This document shows positions 10,491-20,082 of a stretch of DNA of 64,000 bases, piece after piece. Origin of the DNA: Croceicoccus bisphenolivorans (GTDB taxonomy: Bacteria > Pseudomonadota > Alphaproteobacteria > Sphingomonadales > Sphingomonadaceae); contig NZ_LRSE01000002.1 of the NCBI RefSeq assembly GCF_001634625.1, positions 1 to 64,000 on the forward strand, written 5' to 3'. Position 1 is the first letter of the stretch. Each line of letters starts with the position of its first letter. Below the pieces are notes generated by a model that saw only the letters and a program-made list of their open reading frames with translations, did not search any database and was not told where the DNA came from. The position numbers and the translations under genes are program-made.

Positions 10491-10867
10491 TGAGCAAGCA
10501 GGCAGCTCCGCGCCGCGTCGCCGAGAACGAAGCACTGGCAGTCGGGACCACGATCCGTGGCTCGGCCCAGAAGCTGAACCTCGTCGCCGGCCTCATCCGC
10601 GGCAAGAAGGCCGAGGAAGCGATGAACATCCTCGCTTTCTCGAAGCGCGCCATGGCACAGGACGCACGCAAGGTCCTCGCCTCGGCCATCGCCAATGCCG
10701 AGAACAACCACAACCTGGATGTCGACGCGCTCGTCGTGGCTGAAGCCTCGGTTGGCAAGTCGATCACCATGAAGCGTTTCCACACGCGGGGCCGTGGCAA
10801 GTCCACGCGCATCCTGAAGCCGTTCAGCCGGCTGCGCATCGTGGTCCGCGAAGTCGAGGAGGCCTGA
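10490..10867 (+). CDS. rplV: 50S ribosomal protein L22
   Basis: 125 residues. L22 spans the exit tunnel. The beta-hairpin reaching the tunnel constriction is near the C-terminus ([19 protein letters not shown]). The start overlaps the rpsS stop by one base, and rpsC follows after 3 bases. Confidence 0.97.
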   Translation: MSKQAAPRRVAENEALAVGTTIRGSAQKLNLVAGLIRGKKAEEAMNILAFSKRAMAQDARKVLASAIANAENNHNLDVDALVVAEASVGKSITMKRFHTRGRGKSTRILKPFSRLRIVVREVEEA

Positions 10868-10870
10868 TCC

Positions 10871-11566
10871 ATGGGTCATAAATCCAATCCGATCGGTCTG
10901 CGTCTCCAGATCAACCGCACCTGGGACAGCCGCTGGTACGCCGAAGGGCGTGACTATGCGGGTCTGCTCAAGGAAGACCTTGAGATCCGCAAGTTCATCG
11001 TCGACACGCTGCCCCAGGCAGCGATCTCGAAGGTGGTGATCGAGCGTCCGGCCAAGCTGTGCCGCATCTCTATCTATGCGGCTCGCCCCGGTGTCATCAT
11101 CGGCAAGAAGGGCGCGGACATCGAAAAGCTTCGTTTGAAGCTTGCCAAGATGACCGACAGCGAAGTGAAGCTGAACATTGTTGAAATCCGTAAGCCGGAA
11201 ATCGACGCCAAGCTCGTTGCCCAGGGCATCGCCGATCAGCTCGTTCGCCGTGTGGCTTTCCGCCGCGCGATGAAGCGCGCCGTTCAGTCGGCCCTCCGTC
11301 TTGGCGCCGAAGGCATCAAGATCACTTGCGGTGGCCGTCTCGGCGGTGCGGAAATCGCCCGCGTCGAGTGGTACCGTGAAGGCCGCGTTCCGCTTCACAC
11401 CCTGCGTGCAAACGTCGACTACGCCGAAGCCGAAGCGCTGACCGCGTACGGCATCATCGGCATCAAGTGCTGGATCTTCAAAGGCGAGATCATGGCGCAT
11501 GACCCGATGGCGCAGGACCGTCTGATGATGGAGGCCCAGACCTCCGGTGTGCGACCGGCACGCTGA
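10871..11566 (+). CDS. rpsC: 30S ribosomal protein S3
   Basis: 231 residues, full length. S3 forms the mRNA entry tunnel with S4 and S5. The KH domain signature [13 protein letters not shown] lies near residues 76-88. The C-terminal domain carries [19 protein letters not shown]. Located in the conserved rplV-rpsC-rplP order. Confidence 0.98.
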   Translation: MGHKSNPIGLRLQINRTWDSRWYAEGRDYAGLLKEDLEIRKFIVDTLPQAAISKVVIERPAKLCRISIYAARPGVIIGKKGADIEKLRLKLAKMTDSEVKLNIVEIRKPEIDAKLVAQGIADQLVRRVAFRRAMKRAVQSALRLGAEGIKITCGGRLGGAEIARVEWYREGRVPLHTLRANVDYAEAEALTAYGIIGIKCWIFKGEIMAHDPMAQDRLMMEAQTSGVRPAR

Positions 11567-11588
11567 GGCAAAGGGTTAGGTAAAAGCA

Positions 11589-12023
11589 ATGCTGCAACCG
11601 AAGAAAACCAAGTTCCGCAAGGCGTTCAAGGGCAAGATCCATGGCAACGCCAAGGGCGGCACGGACCTCAACTTCGGCTCGTACGGGCTGAAGGCGATGG
11701 AACCGGAGCGTATTACCGCTCGCCAGATCGAGGCTGCTCGTCGTGCGATCACGCGTCACATTCGCCGTCAGGGCCGTCTGTGGATCCGCGTGTTTCCCGA
11801 TGTGCCGGTCTCGAAGAAGCCTGCCGAAGTCCGTCAGGGTAAGGGCAAGGGTTCGGTCGAATACTGGGCAGCCCGCGTGAAGCCGGGTCGCATCCTGTTC
11901 GAACTGGACGGTGTTCCGGGCCCGCTCGCTGCAGAGGCGTTCAGCCGCGCTGCAATGAAGCTGCCGATCAAGACCAAGGTCGTCGCCCGTCTCGGCGACT
12001 CCTCGCACCTGGGAGGTGAATGA
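11589..12023 (+). CDS. rplP: 50S ribosomal protein L16
   Basis: 144 residues. L16 helps position A- and P-site tRNAs on the 50[16 protein letters not shown] and the Arg-rich helix [20 protein letters not shown] are typical. Stop overlaps the start region of rpmC. Confidence 0.97.
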   Translation: MLQPKKTKFRKAFKGKIHGNAKGGTDLNFGSYGLKAMEPERITARQIEAARRAITRHIRRQGRLWIRVFPDVPVSKKPAEVRQGKGKGSVEYWAARVKPGRILFELDGVPGPLAAEAFSRAAMKLPIKTKVVARLGDSSHLGGE

Positions 12024-12223
12024 TGGCACAAGCTGAAGACCTTCGCGCTAAGAGCGACGATCAGCTGACCGCTGATCTCACCGATCTCAAGCGCGAGCAG
12101 TTCAATCTGCGCTTCCAGGCCGCGACAAACCAGATCGAGCGTCCCGCTCGCATCAAGGAAGTCCGCCGCCAGATCGCGCGCATCAAGACGTTGCAGGGCG
12201 AACGCGCCCGCGCAGCGAAGTAA
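12023..12223 (+). CDS. rpmC: 50S ribosomal protein L29
   Basis: 66 residues, a two-helix protein at the tunnel exit next to L23. Two adjacent ATGs exist (12020 and 12023). I chose the second because its spacing from GGAGG (6 bases) is better. [16 protein letters not shown] matches the family core. Confidence 0.95.
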   Translation: MAQAEDLRAKSDDQLTADLTDLKREQFNLRFQAATNQIERPARIKEVRRQIARIKTLQGERARAAK

Positions 12224-12233
12224 GGAAGAGACC

Positions 12234-12524
12234 ATGCCCAAGCGTATCCTGATCGGGACCGTGGTTTCCGACAAGACCGACAAGACCGTGGTGGTCAAGG
12301 TCGAGCGCAAGGTGAAGCACCCGCTCTACGGGAAGATCATCCGTCGCTCGAAGAAGTACCACGCTCACGATGCGGACAACGCGTTCCGCACTGGCGAGAA
12401 GGTCCGCATCGAGGAGGTCGCTCCGATCTCCAAGCTCAAGACGTGGAAGGTTCTCGACCGCGTCGGTGGCCAGGCCGATACCGCCTTGGAAGCCGACATC
12501 GAGGTCGAAGCCGCCAACGGCTGA
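12234..12524 (+). CDS. rpsQ: 30S ribosomal protein S17
   Basis: 96 residues, an OB-fold protein that binds 16S helix 11. [18 protein letters not shown] and [18 protein letters not shown] are diagnostic. The C-terminus ([12 protein letters not shown]) is somewhat longer than in E. coli. Last gene of the S10 group. Confidence 0.97.
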   Translation: MPKRILIGTVVSDKTDKTVVVKVERKVKHPLYGKIIRRSKKYHAHDADNAFRTGEKVRIEEVAPISKLKTWKVLDRVGGQADTALEADIEVEAANG

Positions 12525-12545
12525 GTGACAAGACTTTTTTGGAAC

Positions 12546-12564
12546 TGCCAGACTGGTTCTGGCA
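12546..12564 (+). promoter_or_regulatory. Hairpin between rpsQ and rplN
   Basis: TGCCAG-ACTGGTT-CTGGCA lies in the 65-base spacer at the S10/spc boundary, shortly before the rplN ribosome-binding site (AAAAAGGA). It could be a translational control or processing element. No T-tract follows, so it is not a standard terminator. Confidence 0.35.
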
Positions 12565-12589
12565 AGCCGAGTAAAAAGGAACCGGATCG

Positions 12590-12958
12590 ATGATCCAGAT
12601 GCAATCAAACCTTGACGTTGCTGACAACAGCGGCGCCAAGCGCGTCCAGTGCATCAAGGTGCTGGGCGGATCGAAGCGGCGCACTGCCAGCGTCGGCGAC
12701 GTGATTGTGGTCTCCGTCAAGGAGGCGCAGCCGCGTGCCAAGGTCAAGAAGGGTGACGTTCACCGCGCGGTGATCGTGCGCACCAAGAAGGACGTCCGTC
12801 GTGCAGACGGCAGCGTCATTCGCTTCGACTCGAACGCCGCAGTTCTCGTGAACAAGAGCGAAGAGCCCATCGGCACCCGTATCTTCGGCCCCGTTGTCCG
12901 CGAACTGCGCGGCAAGGGCTTCATGAAGATCATCTCGCTTGCTCCGGAGGTGCTGTAA
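12590..12958 (+). CDS. rplN: 50S ribosomal protein L14
   Basis: 122 residues, standard. L14 contributes to an intersubunit bridge. [19 protein letters not shown] and the C-terminal [18 protein letters not shown] are typical. First gene of the spc group; its stop overlaps the rplX start (TAATG). Confidence 0.97.
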   Translation: MIQMQSNLDVADNSGAKRVQCIKVLGGSKRRTASVGDVIVVSVKEAQPRAKVKKGDVHRAVIVRTKKDVRRADGSVIRFDSNAAVLVNKSEEPIGTRIFGPVVRELRGKGFMKIISLAPEVL

Positions 12959-13278
12959 TGGCTGCCGCGAAGATCAAGAAGGGCGATAGCGTCGTCGTGC
13001 TTTCGGGCAAGGACAAGGGCAAGACCGGCACGGTCACCCAGGTTCTTCCCAAGGATGGCAAGGTCGTGGTCGAAGGCGTCAACGTCGCGACCCGCCACCG
13101 CAAGCCCACCCAGTTGAACCCGCAGGGCGGCATCGAACGCAACCCTGCACCGATGGCGATCAGCAAGGTCGCCGTTGCCGATCCCAAGGATGGCAAGCCC
13201 ACCCGCGTCCGCTTCGAGGAGAAGGACGGGAAGAAGGTGCGCGTCGCCGTCAAGTCCGGGGAGACGATCGATGGCTGA
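12958..13278 (+). CDS. rplX: 50S ribosomal protein L24
   Basis: 106 residues. L24 is an assembly initiator of the 50S with a KOW motif near the N-terminus ([19 protein letters not shown]). Overlaps rplN by one base and rplE by 8 bases. Confidence 0.96.
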   Translation: MAAAKIKKGDSVVVLSGKDKGKTGTVTQVLPKDGKVVVEGVNVATRHRKPTQLNPQGGIERNPAPMAISKVAVADPKDGKPTRVRFEEKDGKKVRVAVKSGETIDG

Positions 13279-13849
13279 TTATACGCCGCGCCTCAAGGCC
13301 AAGTACGAAGCCGAAATCGCGAAGGCGATGACCGAGAAGTTCGGTTATGCCAACCCGATGATGGTCCCCAAGCTGGAAAAGATCACGCTCAACATGGGTG
13401 TGGGTGAAGCCAGCCAGGATAAGAAGAAGGTCCAGACCGCAGCTGCGGAAATGGAGCTGATTGCCGGTCAGAAGCCGGTTATCACCAAGGCGAAGAAGTC
13501 GATCGCGCAGTTCAAGCTGCGTGAAGGCATGCCGATCGGTTGCAAGGTTACCCTGCGCCGTGACCGCATGTTCGAATTCCTCGACCGTCTCGTCACGATC
13601 GCGATGCCTCGCATCCGCGACTTCCGTGGCCTGAACCCGAAGTCGTTCGACGGCCGTGGCAATTATGCCATGGGTCTGAAGGAGCAGATCATCTTCCCGG
13701 AGATCAGCTACGACAAGATCGAGAAGGTTCGTGGCATGGACATCATCGTGACCACCACCGCGAAGACCGATGAAGAAGCGCGCGAATTGCTGCGTCTCTT
13801 CGGTTTCCCGTTCCCGGCTGAAGAGTCGGAACAGAAGGAGGCGGCGTGA
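13271..13849 (+). CDS. rplE: 50S ribosomal protein L5
   Basis: 192 residues from ATG 13271 ([16 protein letters not shown]). L5 binds 5S rRNA in the central protuberance. [18 protein letters not shown] and the C-terminal [19 protein letters not shown] are family features. The frame extends upstream through rplX, but that part is not L5-like. Confidence 0.97.
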   Translation: MADYTPRLKAKYEAEIAKAMTEKFGYANPMMVPKLEKITLNMGVGEASQDKKKVQTAAAEMELIAGQKPVITKAKKSIAQFKLREGMPIGCKVTLRRDRMFEFLDRLVTIAMPRIRDFRGLNPKSFDGRGNYAMGLKEQIIFPEISYDKIEKVRGMDIIVTTTAKTDEEARELLRLFGFPFPAEESEQKEAA

Positions 13850-13875
13850 GCCGCTGAGAAAGAGAGCTTAAGTCC

Positions 13876-14181
13876 ATGGCGAAACTGAGTTCCGTGAACA
13901 AGAACGAGCGTCGCAAGAAGCTCGTCAAGAAGTATGCTTCGCAGTACGCGAAGCTGAAGGCGATTGCCGACGACGAGAGCGTCGACGAAAGCGAGCGTTG
14001 GGTCGCGCGCCTGAAGCTGGCCGAGATTCCCCGCAACGGCAACCCGACCCGCGTGCGCAACCGCTGTACCACCACCGGCCGCCCGCGGGGTTACTACCGC
14101 AAGTTCGGCCTCTGCCGCGTCGAGCTCCGCGATCTTGCCAACAAGGGCATGATCCCGGGTGTGACCAAGTCGAGCTGGTGA
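13876..14181 (+). CDS. rpsN: 30S ribosomal protein S14, zinc-independent form
   Basis: 101 residues, the long form without the CxxC zinc ribbon. [20 protein letters not shown] and the C-terminal [11 protein letters not shown] are typical. S14 sits in the 30S head next to S3 and S10. Confidence 0.97.
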   Translation: MAKLSSVNKNERRKKLVKKYASQYAKLKAIADDESVDESERWVARLKLAEIPRNGNPTRVRNRCTTTGRPRGYYRKFGLCRVELRDLANKGMIPGVTKSSW

Positions 14182-14192
14182 GGATCTGATAG

Positions 14193-14588
14193 ATGGCTAT
14201 GACCGATCCCCTGGGTGACATGCTCACCCGTATCCGCAACGGCCAGCGCGCGAAGAAGGACTCCGTCCTCTCGCCCGCTAGCAAGCTGCGTGCAAATGTT
14301 CTCGAGGTTCTCCAGCGCGAAGGCTACATCCGTGGCTACAGCGAGGACTCGACCGGCAAGCACCCTGCGCTGCGGATCGAACTGAAGTATTTCGAGGGCG
14401 AACCTGCGATCAAGCATGTCGCTCGTGTCTCCAAGCCTGGCCGCCGCGTCTACTCGGGTTCCAAGGAACTTCCGACGATCCGCAACGGCCTTGGCATCAC
14501 CATCGTCTCGACGCCCAAGGGCGTGCTTTCGGACAACGAAGCGCGTAGCCAGAATGTCGGCGGCGAAGTGCTGGCGGAGGTGTTCTGA
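14193..14588 (+). CDS. rpsH: 30S ribosomal protein S8
   Basis: 131 residues. S8 binds the central domain of 16S rRNA and in E. coli represses the spc operon by binding its m[18 protein letters not shown] and the C-terminal GGEVLAEVF are conserved. One-base overlap with rplF. Confidence 0.97.
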   Translation: MAMTDPLGDMLTRIRNGQRAKKDSVLSPASKLRANVLEVLQREGYIRGYSEDSTGKHPALRIELKYFEGEPAIKHVARVSKPGRRVYSGSKELPTIRNGLGITIVSTPKGVLSDNEARSQNVGGEVLAEVF

Positions 14589-15121
14589 TGAGCCGCATCG
14601 GCAAGAAGGCAGTCGCGATCCCGAGCGGGGTGACTGCCAACATCGAAGGTGACACGATCACCGTGAAGGGGCCGAAGGGTACCCTCTCGATGGGTCTGTC
14701 CGACCTGATCACCTACAAGGTCGAAGACGAAGAGATCTCGGTCCAGCCGGCGAACGACACGAAGGCCGCGCGCAGCCACTGGGGCATGCAGCGTACCCTC
14801 GTCTCGAACCTCGTCGAAGGCGTGACCGCAGGCTACACCAAGGTCCTCGAGATCTCGGGCGTCGGCTATCGTGCATCGGCATCGGGCAAGAAGCTCAAGC
14901 TTCAGCTTGGCTACTCGCACGACGTCGACCTCGACGTTCCCGAGGGTCTCGAGGTGAAGACCCCGGACCAGACGACCGTCGAGATCTCGGGCATCGACAA
15001 GCAGGCCGTTGGCCAGTTTGCCGCCGAAGTCCGCCGCTGGCGCAAGCCCGAACCCTACAAGGGTAAGGGCATCAAGTACCGCGGCGAGTATATCTTCCGC
15101 AAGGAAGGGAAGAAGAAGTAA
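14588..15121 (+). CDS. rplF: 50S ribosomal protein L6
   Basis: 177 residues, two repeated domains. L6 lies near the sarcin-ricin loop. [15 protein letters not shown] and the C-terminal [18 protein letters not shown] are hallmark sequences. Confidence 0.97.
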   Translation: MSRIGKKAVAIPSGVTANIEGDTITVKGPKGTLSMGLSDLITYKVEDEEISVQPANDTKAARSHWGMQRTLVSNLVEGVTAGYTKVLEISGVGYRASASGKKLKLQLGYSHDVDLDVPEGLEVKTPDQTTVEISGIDKQAVGQFAAEVRRWRKPEPYKGKGIKYRGEYIFRKEGKKK

Positions 15122-15122
15122 G

Positions 15123-15467
15123 ATGGCCAAGCTTTCTCTTTTCGAACGCCGCCGTCGCCGCGTGCGCACCGCGCTCCGCGCGCGTTCTGGTGGCAAGCCT
15201 CGCCTGTCGGTGCACCGCACCGGCAAGCACATCTACGCTCAGGTTATCGACGACGCTTCCGGCAAGACCGTTGCCGCCGCCAGCACCCTGGGCTCTAAGG
15301 CTTCGGGCGCGAACGTCGATGCCGCCCAGCAGGTTGGCAAGGACATCGCCGCCGCCGCCAAGAAGGCCGGCGTGACGACCGTCGTGTTCGACCGTGGCGG
15401 TTTCCTGTTCCATGGCCGCGTTAAGGCGCTGGCCGACGCCGCTCGTGAAGGCGGGCTGGAGTTCTGA
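15123..15467 (+). CDS. rplR: 50S ribosomal protein L18
   Basis: 114 residues from ATG 15123. L18 binds 5S rRNA with L5. [20 protein letters not shown] and [20 protein letters not shown] match the family. Its TGA overlaps the rpsE start. Confidence 0.97.
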   Translation: MAKLSLFERRRRRVRTALRARSGGKPRLSVHRTGKHIYAQVIDDASGKTVAAASTLGSKASGANVDAAQQVGKDIAAAAKKAGVTTVVFDRGGFLFHGRVKALADAAREGGLEF

Positions 15468-16258
15468 TGATGGCTGAAGAAAACAACAACGAAACCCCCG
15501 TGGTCGACAACGAAGGTTCGACCCCGACCCCGACTGTCGCCAGCACCGAAGCGGCTGACAACCAGTCGACCGAAGCCGGCGATCCGTCGCAGCCCCGCGA
15601 AGGTCGCGGTGGTCGTGGTGGCCGTGGTCGCGGCAACGATCGTGGTGGCGAACGCGGTGAGCGTGGTGGCCGTGGTCGCCGCGACCGTCGTGACGATCGT
15701 CGCGGCAACCGCGAGGAAGAGGGCGAGGAGCTCATCGAGAAGCTCGTCCACATCAACCGCGTGTCGAAGACCGTGAAGGGCGGCAAGCGCTTCGGTTTCG
15801 CAGCACTCGTCGTCGTTGGTGACGGCAAGGGCCGCGTCGGCTTCGGCCACGGCAAGGCCCGCGAAGTTCCGGAGGCGATCAACAAGGCCACTGCTTCTGC
15901 CAAGAAGAAGATGCTTCGCGTTCCGCTGAAGGAAGGTCGGACGCTGCACCATGACGGCAAGGGCCGTTTTGGTGCCGGCAAGGTCAACGTGCGCACAGCG
16001 CCGGCCGGTACCGGTATCATCGCGGGCGGCCCGATGCGCGCCGTCTTCGAATCGCTGGGCGTTGCCGACGTCGTGACCAAATCGGTCGGTACGTCGAACC
16101 CCTACAACATGATCCGCGCCACTTTCGACGCACTGACCAACCAGACTTCGCCGAAGTCGGTGGCACAGCGTCGTGGCAAGAAGGTGGTAGACCTTCTGGG
16201 CCGTGGCGGCGCGAGCGAGGCGGAGGCTGAAGCCGACGCCGCCGCTCTGGTGGAGTAA
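15467..16258 (+). CDS. rpsE: 30S ribosomal protein S5 with an RGG-rich N-terminal extension
   Basis: 263 residues, against about 166 in E. coli. The conserved S5 core starts near residue 88 ([19 protein letters not shown]) and includes the ribosomal-ambiguity region [19 protein letters not shown]. The first ~45 residues are acidic and Asn/Thr-rich. Residues about 46-82 are dense in RGG/RGR/RDR repeats, an RNA-binding-type low-complexity segment. A short Ala/Glu tail ends the protein. Two tandem ATGs (15467, 15470) are possible starts. Confidence 0.96.
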   Translation: MMAEENNNETPVVDNEGSTPTPTVASTEAADNQSTEAGDPSQPREGRGGRGGRGRGNDRGGERGERGGRGRRDRRDDRRGNREEEGEELIEKLVHINRVSKTVKGGKRFGFAALVVVGDGKGRVGFGHGKAREVPEAINKATASAKKKMLRVPLKEGRTLHHDGKGRFGAGKVNVRTAPAGTGIIAGGPMRAVFESLGVADVVTKSVGTSNPYNMIRATFDALTNQTSPKSVAQRRGKKVVDLLGRGGASEAEAEADAAALVE

Positions 16259-16264
16259 GCAATC

Positions 16265-16450
16265 ATGGCGAAAGCGAAGACCGTCAAGATCAAGCAGATC
16301 GGTTCGCCGATCCGTCGCCCTGAAAGCCAGAGGAAGATCCTCATCGGCCTGGGCCTGAACAAGATGCACAAGGTTGTCGAGCTGCAGGACACAGCTGAAG
16401 TTCGCGGCGCTGTAGCCAAGGTTCCCCATCTCGTCGAGATCGTGGACTGA
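16265..16450 (+). CDS. rpmD: 50S ribosomal protein L30
   Basis: 61 residues. [18 protein letters not shown] and the central [12 protein letters not shown] are typical. In most bacteria rplO follows directly. Here a terminator and an opposing gene come next, so rpmD is the last gene of this transcript. Confidence 0.96.
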   Translation: MAKAKTVKIKQIGSPIRRPESQRKILIGLGLNKMHKVVELQDTAEVRGAVAKVPHLVEIVD

Positions 16451-16473
16451 GCGCCAGCCGGACATCGAACATG

Positions 16474-16513
16474 AAAAGACCCCGCGCTAACGCTAGCGCG
16501 GGGTCTTTTCTTT
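16474..16513. terminator. Bidirectional intrinsic terminator inside the spc gene cluster
   Basis: A perfect 16-bp stem, AAAAGACCCCGCGCTA (16474-16489), loop ACGC, TAGCGCGGGGTCTTTT (16494-16509), followed by CTTTTG. A-rich on the left and T-rich on the right, so it can stop both rpmD transcription (+) and the converging hydrolase gene (-). Confidence 0.92.
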
Positions 16514-16540
16514 TGTTGCAAACGCCCGACCGGAACTCGA

Positions 16541-17875
16541 TCAGAGTGCGTTGATGATTTCCCGTAGGGCTACGGCTGCTTTCTGGCCATACAGCGCGTG
16601 CCCGGCATCGCCGGGGTGAGGGCCTTCCGATGTCGCGTCGAACACGATTGCCTCGTTATCCGCGGTTACCCAATCTGTAACGTCGACCTTATAGGTTCCG
16701 CTGACGCTGTCGGCTGCCATGAAGATTGCATCGCGGCATGCCGCAAGGCTTTCCGTGTAGTCTGCACTGCCGGCGAAGGGACCGAATACAACGATGGCAA
16801 GATCGGGTGCGCCTGCTCTTAGCGTCGTGAAGTACTGCTCCGCCGCAGCCCCGATCTCGTCGGGCGTATAACTGCCGCAATCGTTGATCCCGCCGGCAAT
16901 CACAACCATGTCCGGTGGGCCTCCATCGACGGCCATCAGAACGTCGTCCGGCCGGTCGAGGAAATTGAATTGCTCGCCACGGCGCTTGATATAACCGGTC
17001 CCGCCGATTGCGGACACGATGGGATTGGCAATGCCGAGTCGCTCTGCAGTTTGCGCTGGCCACCCGTTCGATTTGTGTGTCGCAACGACGCCCTCCGTGA
17101 TGGAATCGCCGACGAATACGACGCTAGCCGCATAGTCCCAGATATCCGGTGCTGCACCGATATTTTCACTGGCCGGTAGCCGTAATCCAGAGAAGCTCAG
17201 ATAGCCGGAAGTGATAGTGATGCGCCGATCGATCAAGGCTGCTGGCAGCACGACTTGCGTATAGCGCTTCCGACCCAATCCGGTATGGCCGAAATCCAGC
17301 GAGGCCGTGCTGGTTCGCTTGCCGTCGATCTCGATGAGAATTCCACCAAATGCGCCGTCGTCCATGCTGACTAGTTCGAAAGTCGACTGGCCTGCGGGGA
17401 GTATGAATTCGACGCCGGTAAGGTTGCCGCGCCTTTGCGATGCATAGCCGTTGGCATCGAATGTCGGTGTCGTCAGCGTGATTGCCTGTGGCAGGCGGAA
17501 CTGGTTGCCGGGATATGTGGCGGCGGTGGCATACCGCCCGCCGATCAACCGCACGCGGCTATCGCTTTTGTCTATTTCGTAAGCGTTTTCGATGATCGGA
17601 TCGAGGCTGCTCGTGATCTGTGTCGTAACCGCCTCGACGATCGGTACAGCACCGAACTGCAGGGCGTATTTCAGGCGTTCTCTCGCCTCGCTTGGAGTCG
17701 GGGCAGGTGTTGGTGATGGCGCGGAGGAGGGTGCTGGCGTCGGTGTCGGCGACGGCGTGGGACCGGGCGTGACGGTGACGGGCGGTGCCGATGCGGTATC
17801 GCCTCCACCGCATGAGACGAGCATGAGCGTGGTCCCCGCAAGCAGGATTGATCTCGATACGGCCATATGCCCCAT
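16541..17875 (-). CDS. SGNH/GDSL-family hydrolase, predicted lipoprotein
   Basis: 444 residues from ATG 17875 (an ATG three codons in is also possible). A signal sequence ends in lipobox LVSC (Cys about residue 22), followed by a Pro/Thr/Ser linker of ~40 residues, a beta-rich middle domain, and a C-terminal SGNH hydrolase. Block I GDSITEG has the nucleophile Ser near 258, block II is GGTGY, block III GGIND, and the terminal Asp/His block is EGPHPGD (His about 420). The family cleaves esters such as lipids or acylated carbohydrates; the substrate is unknown. It runs opposite to all surrounding ribosomal genes and interrupts the rpmD-rplO junction. Confidence 0.87.
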   Translation of the reverse strand: MGHMAVSRSILLAGTTLMLVSCGGGDTASAPPVTVTPGPTPSPTPTPAPSSAPSPTPAPTPSEARERLKYALQFGAVPIVEAVTTQITSSLDPIIENAYEIDKSDSRVRLIGGRYATAATYPGNQFRLPQAITLTTPTFDANGYASQRRGNLTGVEFILPAGQSTFELVSMDDGAFGGILIEIDGKRTSTASLDFGHTGLGRKRYTQVVLPAALIDRRITITSGYLSFSGLRLPASENIGAAPDIWDYAASVVFVGDSITEGVVATHKSNGWPAQTAERLGIANPIVSAIGGTGYIKRRGEQFNFLDRPDDVLMAVDGGPPDMVVIAGGINDCGSYTPDEIGAAAEQYFTTLRAGAPDLAIVVFGPFAGSADYTESLAACRDAIFMAADSVSGTYKVDVTDWVTADNEAIVFDATSEGPHPGDAGHALYGQKAAVALREIINAL

Positions 17876-17891
17876 ACTATTCGTTTGAATC

Positions 17892-17920
17892 CTTCTAAAT
17901 GTTCGACATACCAAGTGCAA
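17892..17920 (-). promoter_or_regulatory. Possible promoter of the SGNH hydrolase gene
   Basis: Read on the minus strand: TTGCAC, 17-base spacer, TAGAAG, about 20 bases before the gene. Both hexamers are partial matches and the predicted leader is very short, so this is tentative. Confidence 0.28.
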
Positions 17921-17987
17921 TTCGCTGTTTCAGCGTTCTTTTCGCTACCCCGGAAACTGGGCGCCCGCGCATCGAGCCAAGTGAGGG

Positions 17988-18021
17988 TCGACAAGCGCGG
18001 CTCTATGCCCTAAGCGCGCCC
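17988..18021 (+). promoter_or_regulatory. Candidate promoter of rplO-secY-adk
   Basis: TCGACA (17988-17993), 17-base spacer, TAAGCG (18011-18016), then discriminator CGCCCC. The -10 block TAAGCGCGCCC is identical to that before rpsM. A promoter is needed here because the upstream terminator and the opposing gene cut off read-through from rpmD. Confidence 0.58.
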
Positions 18022-18076
18022 CTTCCCGGGCCTGCTGGGCCCTCCAACGCGAATCAAAGCGAAAGCGAGTGTTGCT

Positions 18077-18565
18077 ATGAAACTGACAGATATCCGTGAC
18101 AACGAAGGCGCCCGTCATCGCCGCATGCGCATCGGCCGTGGCATCGGCTCGGGCAAGGGCAAGACCGGTGGCCGCGGCCAGAAGGGTGCGAAGGCACGTT
18201 CGGGCGTTTCGATTGCCGGATTCGAAGGCGGCCAGATGCCGCTGCACATGCGTCTGCCGAAGCGCGGTTTCAACAATCCGTTCGGCAAGGACTATGCACA
18301 GGTCAATCTCGGCATGATCCAGAAGTTCATCGATGCCGGCAAGCTCGATGCATCGGGCGTGATCGATCATGAAGTGCTGCAAGCCGCAGGTCTTGCTCGC
18401 GGCGGCAAGGATGGTGTCCGCCTTCTCGCGAAGGGTGAACTGACCACGAAGGCAAGTTTCAAGGTCGCCGGTGCCTCGAAGGGCGCCGTTGCGCAGGTCG
18501 AAAAGCTCGGCGGCTCGGTCGAGACGACCGTCGCGGCCAAGGCTGAAACGGCCGAGGCCGAATAA
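18077..18565 (+). CDS. rplO: 50S ribosomal protein L15
   Basis: 162 residues. L15 is a late-assembly 50S protein. The Gly/Arg-rich N-terminal segment [20 protein letters not shown] and [18 protein letters not shown] are characteristic. It leads a transcript with secY and adk, separated from rpmD by an opposing gene and a terminator. Confidence 0.97.
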   Translation: MKLTDIRDNEGARHRRMRIGRGIGSGKGKTGGRGQKGAKARSGVSIAGFEGGQMPLHMRLPKRGFNNPFGKDYAQVNLGMIQKFIDAGKLDASGVIDHEVLQAAGLARGGKDGVRLLAKGELTTKASFKVAGASKGAVAQVEKLGGSVETTVAAKAETAEAE

Positions 18566-18682
18566 TCGGGACATAGGGCAGGGCGGGGGTGTTTGCATCC
18601 TCGCCCTCTCCCTATATGGCCTGTTCCTGACTGGCAGGCGGATGACCGCCTCCGTTCCCCGCAAGGCGACAGTATCAAGATC

Positions 18683-20047
18683 ATGGCTTCACGCGCCGAC
18701 AACATCGCGAGCAACATGTCCCTGGCCAATTTCGGCAAGGCGACCGAGCTCAAGCAGCGTATCTGGTTCACCCTGGGCGCGCTCATCGTTTTCCGCTTCC
18801 TGAGCTTCGTTCCGCTTCCCGGCGTGAACCCGCTGATCCTGCAGGATCTCTACGCGCAGACGCGCGGCGGCGTGCTCGACCTTTTCAATACCTTCTCGGG
18901 CGGCAGCCTCGAGCGTATGAGCCTCATCGCGCTCGGCATTATGCCTTACATTACCGCATCGATCGTTGTTCAGCTTGCCGCCGCGCTACATCCCGCGCTG
19001 GCCGCGCTGAAGAAAGAAGGTGAGAGCGGTCGCAAGAAGCTGAACCAGTACACCCGTTACGGCACTGTGGGCCTGACCGCCATTCAGGGGTATTTCCTCG
19101 CCGTCGGTCTCGAAACCTTTGCGGCGTCCAGCGGTCTGCACGCGGTCGTGGCGCCGGGTTACATGTTCCGCATCGGAGCCGTTATCAGCCTCGTGGGTGG
19201 CACCATGTTTCTGCTGTGGCTGGGTGAGCAGATCACTTCGCGCGGCATCGGCAATGGCGTCTCGCTGATCATCATGGCGGGCATCATCGCCCAGTTCCCG
19301 ACCATTACGGCCCAGCTGTTCGAAGGCGGTCGTTCGGGATCGATCTCTCCGTTCCTGATCGTTGCGCTGATCGTCGTGATTGTCGGCCTGATCCTGTTCA
19401 TCTGCTTCATGGAACGTGCCCAGCGTCGTCTTCTGATCCAGTATCCCAAGCGCGCCAGCCAGCGCGGCATGATGCAGGCGGATCGTTCGCACCTGCCGCT
19501 CAAGCTGAACACCGCTGGCGTAATTCCGCCGATCTTCGCATCGTCTTTGCTGCTCCTGCCGCTGACGATCACGCAGTTTGCACAAAACTCGATCTCGCCC
19601 GACAGCACGATGGGCGGCGTCCTCGTGACACTGAACCAGTACCTGCAGCACGGTCAGCCGATCTATCTCTCGCTCTATGCAATCGGTATCGTGTTCTTCG
19701 CCTTCTTTTACACAGCGGTCGTGTTCAACCCGGAAGAGACGGCGGATAACCTGAAGCGGAATGGCGGGTTCATCCCCGGCATCCGTCCCGGCAAGCGGAC
19801 AGCCGATTATCTGGACTATGTCCTAACGCGCATTACCGTGATCGGTGCGGCCTACCTCGCTCTCGTTTGTGTCCTGCCCGAATACGTTATCGGCCAGACC
19901 GGCCTGCCATTCTTCCTTGGCGGGACGAGCCTGCTGATCGTCGTCAACGTGACCGTGGACACGATCGCGCAGATCCAGAGCCATCTGCTGGCGCACCAGT
20001 ACGGCGATCTTATCAAAAAGGCTAAGTTGAAAGGGCGGCTCCGCTGA
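18683..20047 (+). CDS. secY: Protein translocase subunit SecY
   Basis: 454 residues from ATG 18683; the frame opens 30 codons earlier, but that stretch is not SecY-like. SecY is the channel of the Sec inner-membrane translocon. About ten hydrophobic segments are visible. Family landmarks are FVPLPGVNPL in the plug region, GIMPYITASIVVQL, and the cytoplasmic loop RPGKRTADYLDYVLTRIT before TM10. Normal length. A linker of ~117 bases separates it from rplO. Confidence 0.96.
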   Translation: MASRADNIASNMSLANFGKATELKQRIWFTLGALIVFRFLSFVPLPGVNPLILQDLYAQTRGGVLDLFNTFSGGSLERMSLIALGIMPYITASIVVQLAAALHPALAALKKEGESGRKKLNQYTRYGTVGLTAIQGYFLAVGLETFAASSGLHAVVAPGYMFRIGAVISLVGGTMFLLWLGEQITSRGIGNGVSLIIMAGIIAQFPTITAQLFEGGRSGSISPFLIVALIVVIVGLILFICFMERAQRRLLIQYPKRASQRGMMQADRSHLPLKLNTAGVIPPIFASSLLLLPLTITQFAQNSISPDSTMGGVLVTLNQYLQHGQPIYLSLYAIGIVFFAFFYTAVVFNPEETADNLKRNGGFIPGIRPGKRTADYLDYVLTRITVIGAAYLALVCVLPEYVIGQTGLPFFLGGTSLLIVVNVTVDTIAQIQSHLLAHQYGDLIKKAKLKGRLR

Positions 20048-20082
20048 TCAATAGATCGCGTGGCAACAGGGAGAGTCTTCAC

